Positions 47,382 through 56,731 of a stretch of 64,000 nt of DNA are shown here, in pieces. The translations under genes and the position numbers were made by a program. The notes under the pieces are model-generated. The model made no database searches, was not told where the DNA came from, and was given only the letters and a program-made list of their open reading frames with translations. The stretch spans positions 84,799 through 148,798 of the forward strand of contig NZ_CAMPHV010000009.1 in NCBI RefSeq assembly GCF_946886105.1, given 5' to 3'. The stretch comes from an uncultured Pseudomonas sp. GTDB taxonomy: Bacteria > Pseudomonadota > Gammaproteobacteria > Pseudomonadales > Pseudomonadaceae. The stretch's first letter is position 1. Each line of letters begins with the position of its first letter.

Positions 47382-48917
47382 ATGAGCGCCACGCCCAAAC
47401 CTTTGGTTCTGATCATCCTCGACGGCTTCGGCCACAGCGAAAACCCCGAATCCAACGCCATCATGGCCGCCAACACGCCGGTCTACGACCGCTTGCGCGC
47501 CACCCAGCCGCACGGCCTGATTTCCGGCAGCGGCATGGATGTCGGTCTACCGGACGGGCAGATGGGCAACTCCGAGGTCGGCCATATGAACCTCGGTGCC
47601 GGCCGCGTGGTGTACCAGGACTTCACCCGGGTGACCAAGGCGATCCGCGACGGCGAGTTTTTCCACAACCCGGTGATCACCGGCGCGGTGGACCAGGCGG
47701 TCGGCGCCGGCAAGGCCGTGCATATCCTCGGCCTGCTGTCCGACGGCGGCGTGCACAGCCACCAGGACCACCTGGCGGCGATGGCCGAACTGGCGGCGCA
47801 GCGCGGCGCCGAAAAAATCTACCTGCACGCCTTTCTCGACGGCCGCGACACGCCGCCGAAAAGCGCGCAAAGCTTTATCGAAACCCTCGATGCGACCTTC
47901 GCCAAACTCGGCAAAGGGCGGATCGCCAGCCTGATCGGTCGCTACTTCGCGATGGACCGCGACAACCGCTGGGACCGGGTCGAGCAGGCCTACAAACTGA
48001 TCGTCGACGGCCAGGGCGAATTCAACGCAGCCAACGCCCAGGCCGGCCTCGCAGCGGCCTACGCGCGCGGCGAGAACGACGAATTCGTCAAAGCCACCAC
48101 CCTCGGCGAGCCGGTGAAAGTCGAAGACGGCGACGCCGTGGTGTTCATGAACTTCCGCGCCGACCGTGCCCGCGAGCTGAGCCGCTGCTTCGTCGAGGCC
48201 GACTTCAAGGAATTCCTCCGCGCCCGGGTGCCGCAACTGGCCGGCTTCGTCACCCTGACCCAATATTCCGCGAGCATCCCGGCGCCCTGCGCCTTCGCTC
48301 CGGCGAGCCTGACCAACGTGCTCGGCGAATACCTGGCGAACAATGGCAAGACCCAGCTGCGCATCGCCGAAACCGAGAAGTACGCCCACGTCACCTTCTT
48401 CTTCTCCGGCGGTCGCGAAGAGCCGTTCCCCGGCGAAGAGCGCATCCTGATCCCTTCGCCGAACGTCGCCACCTATGACCTGCAGCCGGAAATGAGTGCG
48501 CCGCAAGTCACCGACAAGATCGTCGAAGCGATCGAGCAGCAGCGTTACGACGTGATCGTGGTCAATTACGCCAACGGCGACATGGTCGGCCATACCGGCG
48601 TGTTCAGCGCCGCGGTGAAGGCCGTGGAATGCCTGGACAGCTGCGTCGGCCGCATCGTCGAGGCGCTCGACAAGGTCGGCGGCGAAGCCCTGATCACCGC
48701 CGACCACGGCAATGTCGAGCAGATGGAAGACCAGAGCACCGGCCAGGCGCACACCGCGCACACCTGCGAACCGGTGCCGTTCATCTATGTCGGCAAACGC
48801 CCGGCGCGCATCCGCGCAGGCGGCGTGCTGGCCGACGTGGCGCCGACCCTGCTGACCCTGATGGGCCTGCCGGTTCCGCCAGAAATGACCGGCACCAGCA
48901 TCGTCGAGCTGGACTGA
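47382..48917 (+). CDS. gpmI: 2,3-bisphosphoglycerate-independent phosphoglycerate mutase
   Basis: Interconverts 3- and 2-phosphoglycerate in glycolysis using Mn2+. The 511 residues match the family; Asp14 and catalytic Ser64 (MGNSEVGHM) and the second metal cluster in [10 protein letters not shown] are present. It starts a forward run with envC and ctpA, an arrangement widely conserved in pseudomonads. Repeats separate it from envC, so the two may not be one transcript. Confidence 0.95.
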   Translation: MSATPKPLVLIILDGFGHSENPESNAIMAANTPVYDRLRATQPHGLISGSGMDVGLPDGQMGNSEVGHMNLGAGRVVYQDFTRVTKAIRDGEFFHNPVITGAVDQAVGAGKAVHILGLLSDGGVHSHQDHLAAMAELAAQRGAEKIYLHAFLDGRDTPPKSAQSFIETLDATFAKLGKGRIASLIGRYFAMDRDNRWDRVEQAYKLIVDGQGEFNAANAQAGLAAAYARGENDEFVKATTLGEPVKVEDGDAVVFMNFRADRARELSRCFVEADFKEFLRARVPQLAGFVTLTQYSASIPAPCAFAPASLTNVLGEYLANNGKTQLRIAETEKYAHVTFFFSGGREEPFPGEERILIPSPNVATYDLQPEMSAPQVTDKIVEAIEQQRYDVIVVNYANGDMVGHTGVFSAAVKAVECLDSCVGRIVEALDKVGGEALITADHGNVEQMEDQSTGQAHTAHTCEPVPFIYVGKRPARIRAGGVLADVAPTLLTLMGLPVPPEMTGTSIVELD

Positions 48918-48971
48918 ACCGATCGACCGGGATGAATATTCGGGTTTGCCAATGGCGGACACATGGCTCTG

Positions 48972-49037
48972 GTAGCCCGGATGAAATCCGGGGGCTTTGG
49001 CGCCGGTAACTCCGCTCCCGGATTGCATCCGGGCTAC
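48972..49037. repeat. REP-A family palindrome
   Basis: GTAGCCCGGATGAAATCCGG on the left and GGATTGCATCCGGGCTAC on the right, between gpmI and envC. Confidence 0.8.
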
Positions 49038-49060
49038 AAATACCGCGCTTTGCAATCTGA

Positions 49061-49128
49061 GTAGGGCGGAAGACGCTTTTATCTTCACCATTGCTATTGG
49101 TGGATGGGTGAAGCGTCATCCACCCTAC
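49061..49128. repeat. REP-B family palindrome
   Basis: GTAGGGCGGAAGACGCTTTT on the left and AAGCGTCATCCACCCTAC on the right, next to a REP-A copy as at 23.4 kb and 39.9 kb. Confidence 0.75.
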
Positions 49129-49198
49129 GGGACTTGCAGCTTGCCGCTGGTTTTTTAGGCATACTAGGCGCGTCCTTGCCCCAGGTGCCGCCCGTCCC

Positions 49199-50446
49199 AT
49201 GTTCCGCGCCCTCGCCCTTATCTTTCTGACCTGCCTGCTCGCGCCGGCCTTTGCCGACGAGAAGGCCGATGCCCAACAGCAACTGGAAGCCGCGCGTGCC
49301 GATGTCGCCGAGCTGAAGAAACTGCTGGATAAACTGCAGCAGGAAAAATCCGGCGTGCAGAAAGCGCTGAAAACCACCGAAAGTGAACTCGGCGAGCTGG
49401 AAAACCAGGTCAAGGACCTGCAGCAGGAGCTCAAGCAGAGCGAAGAGGAAATCCAGCGCCTCGACCAGGAGAAAAAAAAACTCCAGGGCGCACGCCTTGA
49501 GCAGCAACGCCTGATAGGCATCCAGGCCCGCGCCGCCTACCAGAGCGGTCGCCAGGAATATTTGAAGCTGCTGCTCAATCAGCAGAACCCGGAAAAATTC
49601 TCGCGCACTTTGACTTACTACGATTACCTCAGCGAAGCGCGCATGGCGCAGTTGGATGCCTTCAACGAAACCTTGCGCCAGCTGGATAACGTCGAACAGG
49701 AAATCGCCAAGCAACAAGAGCAGTTGCAGCAGCAGAAAGGCCAGCTCGACGAGCGCCATCAACAACTGGCCGAGGTGCGCAAAGAGCGGCAATTGGCGCT
49801 GGCCAAGCTGAATAACGAATATTCCGCCCGCGACAAGAAACTCAAAGCCCGCCAGCAGGATCAGGCCCAGCTGGCCCAGGTGCTGAAAACCATCGAAGCA
49901 ACCCTCGCCCGCCAGGCCCGCGAAGCCGAAGCCGCGCGTCAGCGCGCCTTGCTCGCCGCCCGCGAGCAGGCCAAACCCGGCGCCGCTGGCAATGCGACCA
50001 GCAACGGCCCGCTGGTCAGCGCCGGGGCCAGTGTCGGCGGCCCGTTCGCCAAAGCCCGCGGCAAGTTACCCTGGCCGGTTGATGGCCGCCTGCTGGCAGC
50101 TTATGGAACCCCACGCGGCGGCGACGCTCGTACCAAGTGGGACGGCGTGCTGATCGGCGCCTCCGCCGGCAGCCAGGTGCGCGCCGTGCACGGTGGCCGC
50201 GTGGTGTTCGCCGACTGGTTGCGCGGCGCCGGGCTTCTGGTCATTCTCGACCATGGCAACGGTTATCTGAGCCTTTATGGGCACAATCAAAGCCTGCTTA
50301 AAGACGCCGGCGACATGGTCGATGCCGGCGAGGCGATTGCCACCGTCGGTACCAGCGGTGGGCAAGAGATGCCGGCGCTGTATTTTGCGATTCGTCAGCA
50401 GGGCCGCCCCAGCGACCCCGCGCAATGGTGCCGCACGCAAGGATAA
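49199..50446 (+). CDS. envC: EnvC-type activator of murein hydrolases
   Basis: A 415-residue periplasmic protein. A signal peptide (about 1-18) is followed by two long coiled coils (about 20-120 and 160-255) and a C-terminal LytM/M23 domain (about 305-412). The LytM active site is degenerate: the metal ligands expected in the HxxxD and HxH motifs are replaced (KWDGVLIG, LYFAIRQQ). That is the hallmark of EnvC, which activates amidases rather than cutting murein itself. It is followed 37 bases later by ctpA, probably co-transcribed. Confidence 0.9.
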   Translation: MFRALALIFLTCLLAPAFADEKADAQQQLEAARADVAELKKLLDKLQQEKSGVQKALKTTESELGELENQVKDLQQELKQSEEEIQRLDQEKKKLQGARLEQQRLIGIQARAAYQSGRQEYLKLLLNQQNPEKFSRTLTYYDYLSEARMAQLDAFNETLRQLDNVEQEIAKQQEQLQQQKGQLDERHQQLAEVRKERQLALAKLNNEYSARDKKLKARQQDQAQLAQVLKTIEATLARQAREAEAARQRALLAAREQAKPGAAGNATSNGPLVSAGASVGGPFAKARGKLPWPVDGRLLAAYGTPRGGDARTKWDGVLIGASAGSQVRAVHGGRVVFADWLRGAGLLVILDHGNGYLSLYGHNQSLLKDAGDMVDAGEAIATVGTSGGQEMPALYFAIRQQGRPSDPAQWCRTQG

Positions 50447-50483
50447 GCGGCGCACATACCTTTTCGGTTAGGAGCTCGTTCGT

Positions 50484-51779
50484 ATGCCGCATTTGTCTCG
50501 CCTCACTTCTCTGGCCTTGGCTATCGCCCTGATCGGCAGCAGCGCGCTGACGTGGGCCGAAACGACGCCCAGCGCCGCGCCGCAGGCCCCCTTGCCGCTG
50601 GAAGACCTGCGCACCTTCGCCGAGGTCATGGACCGCATCAAGGCCGCCTATGTCGAGCCGATCAGCGACAAGGTCCTGCTGGAGAACGCGATCAAGGGCA
50701 TGCTCAGCAACCTCGACCCGCACTCCGCCTACCTCGAACCCGAGGATTTCCGCGACCTGCAGGAAAGCACCAGCGGCGAATTCGGCGGCCTGGGCATCGA
50801 AGTCGGCACCGAAGACGGCTTTATCAAAGTGATTTCGCCGATCGACGACACCCCGGCCTCGGCCGCGGGGATTCAGCCGGGCGACTTGATCGTGAAGATT
50901 GACGGCCAGCCGACCAAGGGCCTGTCGATGATCGAGGCCGTGGACAAGATGCGCGGCAAGGCCGGCAGCAAAATCGAACTCAGCCTGGTGCGCGAAGGCG
51001 GCAAGCCATTCGATGTGGTGCTGACCCGCGCGGTGATCAAGGTCAGAAGCGTCAAGAGCCAACTGCTCGAAGACAATTACGGCTATGTGCGCGTCACCCA
51101 GTTCCAGGTCAATACCGGCGAAGAAGTCGGCAAGGCCCTGAACAAGCTGCGCAAGGACAACGGCAAGAAGCTGCAAGGCTTGGTCCTGGATTTGCGCAAC
51201 AACCCCGGCGGGGTGTTGCAGGCGGCGGTCGAGGTTTCCGACCACTTCCTCAAGAAAGGCCTGATCGTCTACACCGAAGGACGCATCGCCAATTCCGAGC
51301 TGCGCTTCTCCGCAGATCCGGCCGATGCCAGCGAAGAAGTGCCGCTGGTGGTGCTGATCAACGGCGGCAGCGCCTCGGCTTCGGAAATCGTCGCCGGCGC
51401 CCTGCAGGACCATAAACGCGGTGTGCTGATGGGCACCGACAGCTTCGGCAAGGGCTCGGTACAGACGGTATTGCCGTTGAACAATGACCGCGCGCTGAAA
51501 CTCACCACCGCGCTCTACTTCACCCCCAACGGACGCTCGATCCAGGCCCAGGGCATAGTCCCGGATATCGAAGTGGCGCGCGCCAAGCTGACCCGCGAAC
51601 AGGACGACGGCACTATCAAGGAAGCCGATCTGCTCGGCCATTTGAACAACGGCAACGGCGGTGCGGACAAACCGAGCGCCGGCAAAACCGCGCGGCCGGA
51701 GCGCCCACAGGATGACGACTATCAATTGAGCCAAGCGCTGAATCTGCTCAAGGGCCTGAACGTCACCCGCGGCAGTTAA
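50484..51779 (+). CDS. ctpA: carboxy-terminal processing protease (S41)
   Basis: A 431-residue periplasmic C-terminal processing protease. A signal peptide (about 1-28), a PDZ domain (about 90-170), and the S41 catalytic dyad Ser298 and Lys323 (NGGSASASEIV and SFGKGSVQ) fit CtpA. In P. aeruginosa CtpA degrades several peptidoglycan cross-link hydrolases. Its adjacency to EnvC fits cell-wall control. Confidence 0.93.
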   Translation: MPHLSRLTSLALAIALIGSSALTWAETTPSAAPQAPLPLEDLRTFAEVMDRIKAAYVEPISDKVLLENAIKGMLSNLDPHSAYLEPEDFRDLQESTSGEFGGLGIEVGTEDGFIKVISPIDDTPASAAGIQPGDLIVKIDGQPTKGLSMIEAVDKMRGKAGSKIELSLVREGGKPFDVVLTRAVIKVRSVKSQLLEDNYGYVRVTQFQVNTGEEVGKALNKLRKDNGKKLQGLVLDLRNNPGGVLQAAVEVSDHFLKKGLIVYTEGRIANSELRFSADPADASEEVPLVVLINGGSASASEIVAGALQDHKRGVLMGTDSFGKGSVQTVLPLNNDRALKLTTALYFTPNGRSIQAQGIVPDIEVARAKLTREQDDGTIKEADLLGHLNNGNGGADKPSAGKTARPERPQDDDYQLSQALNLLKGLNVTRGS

Positions 51780-51946
51780 GAATAGCAACAGGGCAACCCT
51801 GTAACGGCCCCTGCCGCATGTTGCACGGAGATGAGCCGTAGCTCGGGTCGGGCGGCGCTCCGTTGAGGAGCGCCGCGACGAAGCCCAACGAGACATGCCG
51901 ATGCCTGTTGGGCTTCGCTGCGCTCAGCGCCAACCTACCCATTGCA

Positions 51947-52004
51947 TGCAACACCTAACGGGGACATAGCCAATAAAAAGGCTATGTCCCAATAACGTGT
52001 TGCA
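51947..52004. repeat. 58-bp palindromic element, complete copy
   Basis: Left arm TGCAACAC, 6 nt, GGGACATAGCC; 8-base AT-rich loop AATAAAAA; right arm GGCTATGTCCC, 6 nt, GTGTTGCA. The ends and the GGCTATGTCCC core pair exactly. Half copies are at 52235-52268 and 63945-63970. Confidence 0.75.
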
Positions 52005-52014
52005 GGCGGCTTTT

Positions 52015-52193
52015 GTAGGGTGGGTTAGTGGCGCGGAACCGGGATGGCGAAGCAACTGCAATATCTGTGCGCCACGTAATCCACCAAGCGGTCTTAGGCC
52101 TGGCCCCGCTGGTGGGTTACGGCGCAACTGATTTAGGCATCGACAGATAGCCCATGGTCATGCGCCTAACCTGCGCGGCCCGACCCACCCTAC
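52015..52193. repeat. long REP-B-like inverted repeat
   Basis: GTAGGGTGGG at the left end and CCCACCCTAC at the right end bracket about 160 bases that themselves contain GTGGCGCGG and GTGGGTTACG. It may be two neighbouring REP-B units. Confidence 0.5.
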
Positions 52194-52234
52194 GAATTGC
52201 CGTACCCAGACAATGCTTATCCGGCCCACACACC

Positions 52235-52268
52235 GCAACACATAACGGATACATAGCCAATAAAAAGC
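52235..52268. repeat. half copy of the 58-bp palindrome
   Basis: GCAACACATAACGGATACAT, then AGCCAATAAAAAGC, matches the left half of the element at 51947. It abuts the terminator that ends the minus-strand gene, on the T-run side. Confidence 0.65.
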
Positions 52269-52300
52269 CCGACTGCAGTCACCCTGCGGTCGGGCTTGTT
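52264..52300 (-). terminator. intrinsic terminator of the minus-strand binding protein gene
   Basis: Reading the minus strand, AAGCCCGACCGCAG, a short loop and CTGCAGTCGGGCTT are followed by TTTATT. The stem sits 24 bases after the gene's stop. Confidence 0.82.
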
Positions 52301-52323
52301 TCCATCCGTTACAGAGTTATCCG

Positions 52324-53079
52324 TTACAGATAGTTGTTGGTCATCTCGTCGACGAACCCTTCGGCACGCAGTTCATCCAGGGCTTTTTGCAGACGCTGGA
52401 CCACCTCGTCCGGGGTGTCTTTGTTCATTGCCAGGTAGAGTTCGGCATCGTTGAAGCGCAATACCGTATTGAGTCCGGTCACGCCTTCCTGCTTAGCCAA
52501 GTAACGGCCGACCGGATCGGTGGTCGCCCACAGGTCGATCTTGCCGCTGAGCAGTTTCTTGATATTTTCCTGATCGCGCAGCGCGTTGGTCGGCTTCAGG
52601 CCCTGGCTTTCGAGATGCTGGCTAACCGCGTCGTTTTTATAAGCACCGATCTGATACTTCCCTGCTTCTTCCAAGCTGGCCACGCTAATGTTGTTGCCCG
52701 GCGCCGAGAGCAGCACCCAGCCGGTCTTTGCCAGCGGCCCGACCCATTTGAACAGCGGCTCACGCTCGGGGGTTCTGGTGGTGGAAAACAGGCCGTAGCT
52801 GGGCTTGTCCAGGGTCAGCTTGTACAGACGATCCCAGGGAAAACGCAGGCTCAGGGTGTAGCCGATACCGGCACGCTTGAACATCTCGCGCACGATCTCG
52901 GTGCTGATGCCATCGATACCGTCGTCGCGGGCGAAGTTTTTGTCGTCCACCGCCATATTGAATGGCGGGAAATTCTCCGTCAGCAACACCACCTTGTAGT
53001 AAGACGGTAATTCGGCCTGAGCCGCAAAGCTGCTGAATAGAAGCCCGAATACCAAACTGGATTTCAGAAATTTCAACAT
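52324..53079 (-). CDS. orphan amino-acid-type solute-binding protein (tandem copy 1)
   Basis: A 251-residue SBP-3 family periplasmic protein with a signal peptide (MLKFLKSSLVFGLLFSSFAA). The mature part includes LLTENFPPFNMAVDDKNFAR, MFKRAGIGYTLSLRFPWDRL and FKWVGPL. It is a close paralogue of the next gene upstream. No permease or ATPase adjoins. Its own terminator suggests separate transcription. Confidence 0.8.
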   Translation of the reverse strand: MLKFLKSSLVFGLLFSSFAAQAELPSYYKVVLLTENFPPFNMAVDDKNFARDDGIDGISTEIVREMFKRAGIGYTLSLRFPWDRLYKLTLDKPSYGLFSTTRTPEREPLFKWVGPLAKTGWVLLSAPGNNISVASLEEAGKYQIGAYKNDAVSQHLESQGLKPTNALRDQENIKKLLSGKIDLWATTDPVGRYLAKQEGVTGLNTVLRFNDAELYLAMNKDTPDEVVQRLQKALDELRAEGFVDEMTNNYL

Positions 53080-53195
53080 AGGTCATCCCGCTTGTTGTTG
53101 TGGTTATGGCTGGTGGCACTCAGCCCGCAGAGTACCAGTCGAATCACCTTCCAGAACAGCGGCCGGCCCCCGTGGGCGGTTCGCTGCATTCAGTT

Positions 53196-53951
53196 TTACA
53201 GATAGCGCTTGGTCATGGAGTCCACCACACCCTCGGCGCGCATCTTGTCCAACTCACCCTGCAGCTTCCGTACCACTTCGTCCGGGACTTGCTTGTTGAG
53301 CGCCAAATACAGCTCGGCGCTATCGAAACGCAGAATGGTTTTCAGCCCGGAAACGCCTTCCTGCTTGGCCAGGTAACGACCCGCCGGATCGCCGGTGGCC
53401 CACAGATCGATCTGCCCGGCCATCAGCTTGCTGGCATTGAGCTGATCGCGCAACGCGGTGATCGGCTGCAAGCCTTTTTCGACCAGGTGCTCGGCGATGG
53501 CATCGCCTTTGTAGGCGCCGACCTTGTACTGTTTGGCCTCCTCCAGGCTGTTCAACACGATGCTGCTGTCGCTGCGACCAAGCAGCACCCAGTCGTCCGG
53601 ACCGATCGGCCCGACCCACTTGAACAGCTCTTCGCGCTCCGGCAAACGTGCCGCCACGAATACACCATAGCCCGGCTTTTCCAGCGCCAGCTTATAGATG
53701 CGCTCCCAGGGAAAACGCAGGGTCAGGTTGTAGTGGATGCCGGCGCGCTTGAACATCTCGCGGACGATATCCGCGGCGATGCCTTCGATCTTGTCGTCGC
53801 GGGCGAAATTCTTGCCGTTGACCGCCATGTTGTAGGGCGGAAAATTCTCGGTCAGCAGCACCATCCGGTAGTTGCTGGCTACATCGGCGCGAGCGCTACC
53901 GGCCAGCACCATAAGGGTGCCAGCCAACGCGAACAGCAAGCGTTTGCACAT
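53196..53951 (-). CDS. orphan amino-acid-type solute-binding protein (tandem copy 2)
   Basis: A 251-residue SBP-3 family periplasmic protein, paralogue of the gene just downstream with near-identical blocks (VLLTENFPPYNMAV, MFKRAGI, ELFKWVGPIG, LRDQLNASK). A signal peptide of about 25 residues (LLFALAGTLMVLAGSARA). The start at 53951 is preferred over the ORF start at 54050, which adds a non-signal tail. The pair probably arose by tandem duplication. Confidence 0.8.
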   Translation of the reverse strand: MCKRLLFALAGTLMVLAGSARADVASNYRMVLLTENFPPYNMAVNGKNFARDDKIEGIAADIVREMFKRAGIHYNLTLRFPWERIYKLALEKPGYGVFVAARLPEREELFKWVGPIGPDDWVLLGRSDSSIVLNSLEEAKQYKVGAYKGDAIAEHLVEKGLQPITALRDQLNASKLMAGQIDLWATGDPAGRYLAKQEGVSGLKTILRFDSAELYLALNKQVPDEVVRKLQGELDKMRAEGVVDSMTKRYL

Positions 53952-54193
53952 GGTTGGGTTCTCTTTTTTGTGGTGGCAGGTCGCCGCAGCATACTCAGCC
54001 CGCCCGATTGCACCAGTCTTGGCCAGGGCAATGCGCCCTTGCCAGTCCACTGCAAGAACAGGAATGACGCAAATCTGTATTTAAAACGGCCGAAGGCCGA
54101 GCGGAGGACAAGCGGGCAAGGGTATCCCGGAGCGGCAGCGGATACTGCGGCCCCGTTCCCAGCTTCGGCCGGCAGAACACCGGCCGCGGTGGT

Positions 54194-54964
54194 TCAGCGC
54201 ACCACGATACCGCGGCTGGCCAGGTAGGCCTTGGCTTCCGGCACCGTGTATTCGCCGAAGTGGAAGATGCTCGCCGCCAGCACCGCAGCGGCCTTGCCTT
54301 CGAGAATCCCGGCGGCCAGATGTTCGAGGTTGCCGACGCCGCCGGAAGCGATCACCGGAATCCCGACCGCCTCGCTGATGGCACGGGTGACACCGAGGTC
54401 GTAACCGCTCTTCACGCCGTCCTGGTCCATGCTGGTCAGGAGGATTTCGCCGGCGCCGAGTTCTTCCATCTTTTTCGCCCAGAGCACCGCATCCAGGCCG
54501 GTGGGTTTGCGCCCGCCATGGGTGAAGATTTCCCAGCGCGGGGTTTCGCCCGCCTTGGAGACCTTCTTCGCATCGATGGCGACGACTATGCATTGCGAGC
54601 CGAAGCGCGACGCGGCTTCGCCGACGAACTCCGGGGTGAACACCGCAGCGGTGTTGATCGAGACCTTGTCGGCGCCGGCATTCAGCAGGTTGCGGATGTC
54701 CTGCACGGTGCGCACGCCGCCACCGACGGTAAGCGGAATGAACACCTGGCTGGCCATGCGCTCGACCGTATGCAGCGTGGTATCGCGGCCGTCGACGCTG
54801 GCGGTGATGTCGAGGAAGGTGATCTCGTCGGCACCCTGCTCGTCGTAGCGCCGGGCGATTTCCACCGGGTCGCCGGCATCGCGGATGTTCTCGAACTGCA
54901 CGCCCTTGACCACGCGGCCGTTGTCCACGTCGAGGCAGGGGATGATGCGTTTGGCGAGGGCCAT
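54194..54964 (-). CDS. hisF: imidazole glycerol phosphate synthase, cyclase subunit
   Basis: The 256-residue cyclase subunit of histidine biosynthesis. It closes the imidazole ring using ammonia from HisH. Catalytic Asp12 (CLDVDNG) and Asp131 (VVAIDAKKV) are present. It is the last gene of hisB-hisH-DUF2164-hisA-hisF; an inverted repeat separates it from hisA. The start at 54964 follows a sensible spacing; a longer ORF from 54997 is not needed. Confidence 0.96.
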   Translation of the reverse strand: MALAKRIIPCLDVDNGRVVKGVQFENIRDAGDPVEIARRYDEQGADEITFLDITASVDGRDTTLHTVERMASQVFIPLTVGGGVRTVQDIRNLLNAGADKVSINTAAVFTPEFVGEAASRFGSQCIVVAIDAKKVSKAGETPRWEIFTHGGRKPTGLDAVLWAKKMEELGAGEILLTSMDQDGVKSGYDLGVTRAISEAVGIPVIASGGVGNLEHLAAGILEGKAAAVLAASIFHFGEYTVPEAKAYLASRGIVVR

Positions 54965-54977
54965 GGCAATCTCTCTC

Positions 54978-55032
54978 GTAGGGTGCGCCGCGCGCACCGA
55001 AAACCGTCACGGGTGCGCATGGCGCACCCTAC
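54978..55032. repeat. palindrome inside the his operon
   Basis: GTAGGGTGCGCC on the left and GGCGCACCCTAC on the right, with inner CGCGCACC/GGGTGCGC, form a nearly complete inverted repeat in the hisA-hisF gap. It resembles REP-B at its ends. Confidence 0.72.
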
Positions 55033-55052
55033 CTCAGCTGTTTGCGGCTGGT

Positions 55053-55796
55053 TTATTCGTCTTTGAACTTCAGGTCGCACAGTGCCTGAGCTTCCGCCAC
55101 GTCCAGGGTGCCTTCGTAGATCGCCCGCCCGGTGATGGCGCCGATGATGCCCGGCGTGTTGGTGTCCAGCAGCGCCTGGATATCGCCGATATTGTGGATA
55201 CCGCCGGAGGCGATCACCGGAATCCGCGTGGCATTGGCCAGGGCCACGGTGTAAGGGATGTTGCAGCCCTGCATCATGCCGTCTTTGGCGATATCGGTAT
55301 AAACGATGGCGGACACGCCGTCGGCTTCGAAGCGCTTGGCCAGGTCGATCGCCTGCACCGAGCTGACTTCGGCCCAGCCGTCGGTGGCGACGAAACCGTC
55401 TTTGGCATCCAGACCGACGATCACCTTACCGGGGAACGCCTTGCAGGCTTCGGCGACGAATTCCGGTTGCTTGACCGCCTTGGTGCCGATGATCACATAG
55501 CTGACTCCGGCCTTGACGTAGTGCTCGATGGTTTCCAGCGAGCGGATACCGCCGCCGATCTGAATCGGCAGGTTCGGGTAACGCTTGGCGATGGCGGTGA
55601 CCACTTCGCCGTTGACTGGCTGGCCTTCGAAGGCGCCGTTGAGATCGACCAGATGCAGGCGGCGGCAGCCACCCTCGACCCATTTGGCGGCCATGCTCAC
55701 CGGATCGTCGGAAAACACCGTGGAGTCATCCATACGGCCCTGGCGCAAGCGTACGCAGGCGCCGTCTTTAAGATCGATAGCGGGGATAATCAGCAT
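55053..55796 (-). CDS. hisA: phosphoribosylformimino-AICAR phosphate isomerase
   Basis: A 247-residue TIM-barrel isomerase, fourth step of histidine biosynthesis. Asp8 (AIDLKDG) and Asp130 (VGLDAKDG) are the catalytic pair. It lies between the DUF2164 gene and hisF. Confidence 0.96.
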   Translation of the reverse strand: MLIIPAIDLKDGACVRLRQGRMDDSTVFSDDPVSMAAKWVEGGCRRLHLVDLNGAFEGQPVNGEVVTAIAKRYPNLPIQIGGGIRSLETIEHYVKAGVSYVIIGTKAVKQPEFVAEACKAFPGKVIVGLDAKDGFVATDGWAEVSSVQAIDLAKRFEADGVSAIVYTDIAKDGMMQGCNIPYTVALANATRIPVIASGGIHNIGDIQALLDTNTPGIIGAITGRAIYEGTLDVAEAQALCDLKFKDE

Positions 55797-55832
55797 CGGT
55801 TGAACCTGCTCAAGTCGTGTGAATTCGGTGGG

Positions 55833-56093
55833 TCAGCTCTTTTCCAGCGCCCAAAGGTCGCTTTCGATGCTCTCGAACCGTTCTTTCAGGTGAGTCTGCA
55901 CATCGAAAATCGCTCGGTTGTAGTAGTGCGGCGCAATCTCGCGGGCAAACAGTTCGAGGATTTCCGCCACCTCGAACGAACCCAGATCCAGCTCGAAGCG
56001 CTCTTCCATAAAGCGCTTCAGGACGCTGGTCGCCTCACGCTCCTGCTCGGCGGTGAGCGTCAGGTTTGGCGCTTGCTTGCCGGGCTTGCGCAT
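55833..56093 (-). CDS. DUF2164 family protein within the his operon
   Basis: An 86-residue acidic helical protein with the DUF2164 pattern (LKRFMEERFELDLGSFEVAE, DVQTHLKERFESIE). Its ATG overlaps the hisH stop by one base (TAATG), indicating translational coupling. Function is unknown; conserved placement among his genes suggests a link, but none is proven. Confidence 0.85.
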   Translation of the reverse strand: MRKPGKQAPNLTLTAEQEREATSVLKRFMEERFELDLGSFEVAEILELFAREIAPHYYNRAIFDVQTHLKERFESIESDLWALEKS

Positions 56094-56731
56094 TACCAGC
56101 GCCCGTCCCAGGCAGCGAAGTTCTGCAACAGTTGCAGGCCATGGGTATGGCTCTTTTCCGGGTGGAACTGCACGGCGAAACGCGAGCCATCGGCCAGCGC
56201 CGCGGCGAAGTCCTTGCCGTAATGACCGCGCCCGACCACCTGCTGCGGCTTGCCGGCCTCGATGTAATAGCTATGTACGAAGTAGAAGCGCGCGTGGTCC
56301 GGGATGTCGTGCCAGAGCGGATGCTTGACCGTCTGGGCCACCTCGTTCCAACCCATGTGCGGCACCTTCAGCGGCTCGCCGTCTTCGACCATGCCCTTGC
56401 CGAAGAAACGCACCTGGCCGGGAAACAGGCCGATGCAGTCGACGCCGTCATTCTCTTCGCTGCGTTCGAGCAACGCCTGCATGCCCACGCAGATGCCGAG
56501 AAACGGCCGGTCGGCGCTGACCTCGCGGACCAGCTCATCGAAGCCCAGGCGCTTGATCTCGGCCATGCAATCGCGAATCGCGCCGACCCCGGGAAACACC
56601 ACGCGATCAGCTTCACGAATCACCTGGGCGTCGCTGGTCACCAACACCTTGCCGGCGCCGACGTGTTCGAGGGCCTTGGCCACCGAGTGCAGGTTGCCCA
56701 TGCCGTAGTCGATCACTGCAACCGTTTGCAT
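56093..56731 (-). CDS. hisH: imidazole glycerol phosphate synthase, glutaminase subunit
   Basis: The 212-residue class I glutamine amidotransferase that supplies ammonia to HisF. Nucleophile Cys81 ([10 protein letters not shown]), His190 and Glu192 (QFHPEKS) form the triad. Its start overlaps the hisB stop by one base. Confidence 0.96.
   Translation of the reverse strand: MQTVAVIDYGMGNLHSVAKALEHVGAGKVLVTSDAQVIREADRVVFPGVGAIRDCMAEIKRLGFDELVREVSADRPFLGICVGMQALLERSEENDGVDCIGLFPGQVRFFGKGMVEDGEPLKVPHMGWNEVAQTVKHPLWHDIPDHARFYFVHSYYIEAGKPQQVVGRGHYGKDFAAALADGSRFAVQFHPEKSHTHGLQLLQNFAAWDGRW

Larger units (their letters stand above)
51780..52323. other. 544-base repeat-rich intergenic region
   Basis: The region between ctpA and the convergent binding protein gene is filled with repeats, listed separately. 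There is also an inverted pair at 51838-51938 (CGGCGCTC/GAGCGCCG and GAAGCCCAAC/GTTGGGCTTC). A terminator for the minus-strand gene is at 52264-52300. No gene is seen. Confidence 0.65.

Noticed and set aside
47547..49091. A 514-codon minus-strand ORF opposite gpmI
   Set aside because: Antisense to a clear phosphoglycerate mutase and partly translated through REP repeats.
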